In this document: piece by piece, positions 6,641-6,687 of the stretch | How positions within the stretch are numbered: position 1 is the first letter of the stretch | How the letters are laid out: each line of letters starts with the position of its first letter | Origin: Alphaproteobacteria bacterium | Lineage (GTDB): Bacteria > Pseudomonadota > Alphaproteobacteria > Bin95 | Length of the DNA stretch: 6,687 bases | Reading direction: 5' to 3' | NCBI GenBank assembly: GCA_022822125.1 | Contig: JAJECF010000077.1 | Location: 1-6,687, forward strand | Program-made: the position numbers and the translations under genes | Notes under the pieces: model-generated | What the model was told of the DNA's origin: nothing | Database searches by the model: none | Seen by the model: only the letters and a program-made list of their open reading frames with translations

Positions 6641-6687
6641 GCCTGTCCTGAGCCTGTCGAAGGGAGCCTGTCCTGAGCTTGTCGAAG
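6641..6687. repeat. Tandem 25-bp repeat running off the window
   Basis: The 22 bases at 6641-6662 (starting GCCTGTCCTGAGCCTG) recur at 6666-6687 with one C to T change, giving a period of 25. The second copy reaches the last base, so the array may continue. Confidence 0.8.

Larger units (their letters stand above)
6472..6664. repeat. Composite nested inverted-repeat element
   Basis: A perfect 24-bp inverted repeat bounds it: 6472-6495 and 6641-6664 (core TTCGACAGGCTCAGGACAGG and its complement). Inside are one unit reading inward from the left (6497-6540) and two tandem units on the right (6569-6603 and 6604-6640), all ending in a GTATCGAA-type sequence and each containing a GC-rich hairpin. 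A further inverted pair, GAGGAAG (6537-6543) and CTTCCTC (6566-6572), lies nearer the centre. No ORF is present. I recall similar TTCGACAGGCTCAGGACAGG intergenic repeats in alphaproteobacteria; copy number in this genome is unknown. It could end transcription of glnK-amtB. Confidence 0.85.

Noticed and set aside
6472..6687. Possible CRISPR array in the terminal repeats
   Set aside because: The repeats are directly adjacent or inverted, with no regular unique spacers, and no cas gene is in view.

Overview
The window is high-GC DNA from an alphaproteobacterium. The evidence is the GC-rich codon use, a UbiH/COQ6-type ubiquinone hydroxylase, a tight glnK-amtB pair of alphaproteobacterial type, and mosaic intergenic repeats of a style I associate with that class. 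I cannot name a genus. No phage, transposase, CRISPR array, tRNA or rRNA is visible.

Layout. Positions 1-1294 (+) hold the 3' part of a thiamine-diphosphate (ThDP) enzyme related to acetolactate synthase and 2-hydroxyacyl-CoA lyase/oxalyl-CoA decarboxylase; its start lies outside the window. Its stop overlaps the ATG of a SCO1/SenC copper chaperone (1294-1902, +). Converging on these from the right is a minus-strand pair: a PD-(D/E)XK nuclease of the NucS/DUF91 kind (3122-4204) followed by a UbiH-family hydroxylase (1908-3125). These two overlap by four bases (GTGA), so they are probably translated from one mRNA. Positions 4205-4740 form a divergent intergenic region with no convincing gene. 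It holds a minus-strand terminator-like hairpin, three TGTCAT hexamers spaced exactly 10 bp apart, an AT-rich dyad and a near-match sigma-54 promoter. Positions 4741-5079 (glnK) and 5095-6438 (amtB) encode the nitrogen-status PII protein and the ammonium channel it normally gates. Positions 6439-6687 are non-coding and largely filled by a nested repeat element: a 24-bp perfect inverted repeat around three hairpin units, with a tandem copy running off the window edge.

How the genes fit together. glnK-amtB is a classic functional unit: GlnK binds AmtB at the membrane when nitrogen becomes plentiful. SCO acts in copper delivery to cytochrome oxidase and the UbiH-type enzyme in quinone synthesis, so both concern respiration, but they are on opposite strands and not one operon. 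The nuclease is the odd member: part of its gene is clearly lower in GC than its neighbours, yet it is coupled to the quinone gene.

Nothing here is clearly a new system. The items most worth following are the nuclease-UbiH coupling, the ordered sites in the divergent intergenic region, and the repeat element whose two hairpin copies differ by a compensated base pair.
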